Positions 6,139 to 6,871 of a stretch of 6,871 nt of DNA are shown in pieces. A model generated the notes under the pieces. It was given only the letters and a program-made list of their open reading frames with translations, did not search any database and was not told the origin of the DNA. Origin of the DNA: Peptococcaceae bacterium (lineage in GTDB: Bacteria; Bacillota; Peptococcia; Peptococcales; Peptococcaceae); assembly GCA_017622155.1 (NCBI GenBank), contig JAGARS010000002.1, forward strand, positions 1 to 6,871. Direction: 5' to 3'. How positions within the stretch are numbered: position 1 is the stretch's first letter; the number at the start of each line of letters is the position of its first letter. The position numbers and the translations under genes were made by a program.

Positions 6139-6871
6139 TGAAAACAGCTTGTACCAATAAAGAAATTCTGCAGTGGGCTATTGCGGAGCTTGGTAAGGAA
6201 AACCGTATGGAAGCGGAGCTGTTGCTTTTCCATGTGCTAGATACCAATCGGGCACTTTTGCTGGCGCATGATACCGACAGCATCGGTGCTGACAAAGCAG
6301 AAGCTTATCGTACACTGGTTGCACGTCGTAAAGCAGGAGAGCCGTTTCAGTATCTGCTGGGCAGTGCAAACTTTATGGGACTGGACTTTATTGTCACGCC
6401 GGATGTGCTGATTCCGCGGTTTGATACGGAACGGCTGGTCGAGAAAGCGTTAGAACTGCTGCAGCCTATCGCGCGACCGATTGTACTGGACATTTGTACC
6501 GGAAGCGGAGCTATAGCGGTGGCAATCAGTCATTATAAACCGGATGCAGCTGTATATGCCGGTGATATTTCAGAGGCTGCGCTCAAAGTAGCTGAACAAA
6601 ACAATCAGTGTTTAAACACACATGTCAGTTTCCGTCAGGGAAATCTGCTAGAGCCGTTTGACGATTTGAACGGAACGGTGCATTTGCTTATTTCAAATCC
6701 GCCGTATATTACCACGCAGGAAATGCAGGAACTTCCTATTGATGTGCAGCAGGAACCGCATTTGGCTTTGTGGGGCGGCGAAGATGGGCTGGACTTTTAT
6801 CGCACTCTTTCAGCCAAAGCACCGCTGCTATTATGTGCCGGTGGCTGGCTGATGTTTGAGATTGGCTGGAA
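6138..6871 (+). CDS. prmC: Peptide chain release factor N5-glutamine methyltransferase PrmC, N-terminal part; 3' end outside window
   Basis: SAM-dependent methyltransferase that methylates the GGQ glutamine of RF1 and RF2 in the cytosol and so speeds translation termination. The frame is open for 244 codons to the right edge; the family is about 275-290 aa, so only a short C-terminal part is missing. The helical N-terminal substrate-binding domain is followed by GEPFQYLLGSANFMGL, then IPRFDTERLVE (from residue 92), the SAM-binding motif DICTGSGAIAV (118-128), and the catalytic NPPY (187-190) that contacts the target glutamine. Small oddity: the usual IPRPDTE/IPRPETE has Phe95 in place of the second proline. 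The ATG overlaps the prfA stop as TAATG, and there is no strong ribosome binding site of its own, so translation probably depends on termination at prfA. The gene order substrate then enzyme (prfA-prmC) is common in bacteria. Confidence 0.97.
   Translation, partial: MKTACTNKEILQWAIAELGKENRMEAELLLFHVLDTNRALLLAHDTDSIGADKAEAYRTLVARRKAGEPFQYLLGSANFMGLDFIVTPDVLIPRFDTERLVEKALELLQPIARPIVLDICTGSGAIAVAISHYKPDAAVYAGDISEAALKVAEQNNQCLNTHVSFRQGNLLEPFDDLNGTVHLLISNPPYITTQEMQELPIDVQQEPHLALWGGEDGLDFYRTLSAKAPLLLCAGGWLMFEIGW

Overview
The window looks like the chromosome of an AT-leaning, low- to mid-GC Bacillota (Firmicutes) bacterium. The evidence is a Bacillus/Clostridium-like HtpG N-terminus, a perfect CIRCE operator, strong AGGAG-type ribosome binding sites, SigA-like promoters, lipoprotein signal peptides with lipoboxes, and an SLH-like domain. 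I cannot place it more finely from sequence alone.

Layout. Positions 1-1069 (minus strand) carry the N-terminal part of htpG, the bacterial Hsp90 chaperone; its C-terminal part lies outside the left edge. The 273-bp divergent intergenic region (1070-1342) holds a good SigA-type promoter for htpG, a perfect HrcA operator (CIRCE) placed at the predicted transcription start, and a weaker promoter candidate facing right. On the plus strand, 1343-3211 and 3224-5023 are two tandem paralogous genes, 12 bp apart. They encode predicted secreted lipoproteins with an FAD-dependent oxidoreductase domain (FAD_oxidored-like) and an SLH-like C-terminal region. A 40-bp gap follows, then prfA (peptide chain release factor 1, 5065-6138). 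prmC (the methyltransferase that modifies the release-factor GGQ glutamine) overlaps the prfA stop codon by one base and runs off the right edge.

How the genes relate. prfA and prmC are a classic functional pair: enzyme and substrate in translation termination. A SigA-like extended -10 promoter in the last codons of the second flavoprotein gene suggests that prfA-prmC is transcribed independently, with possible read-through from upstream. The two flavoprotein genes form their own small operon. Their substrate is unknown. Their predicted location outside the cytoplasmic membrane, the modified dinucleotide-binding motif and the tandem duplication make them the least ordinary part of the window. 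I see no mobile element, CRISPR array, RNA gene or clear terminator.
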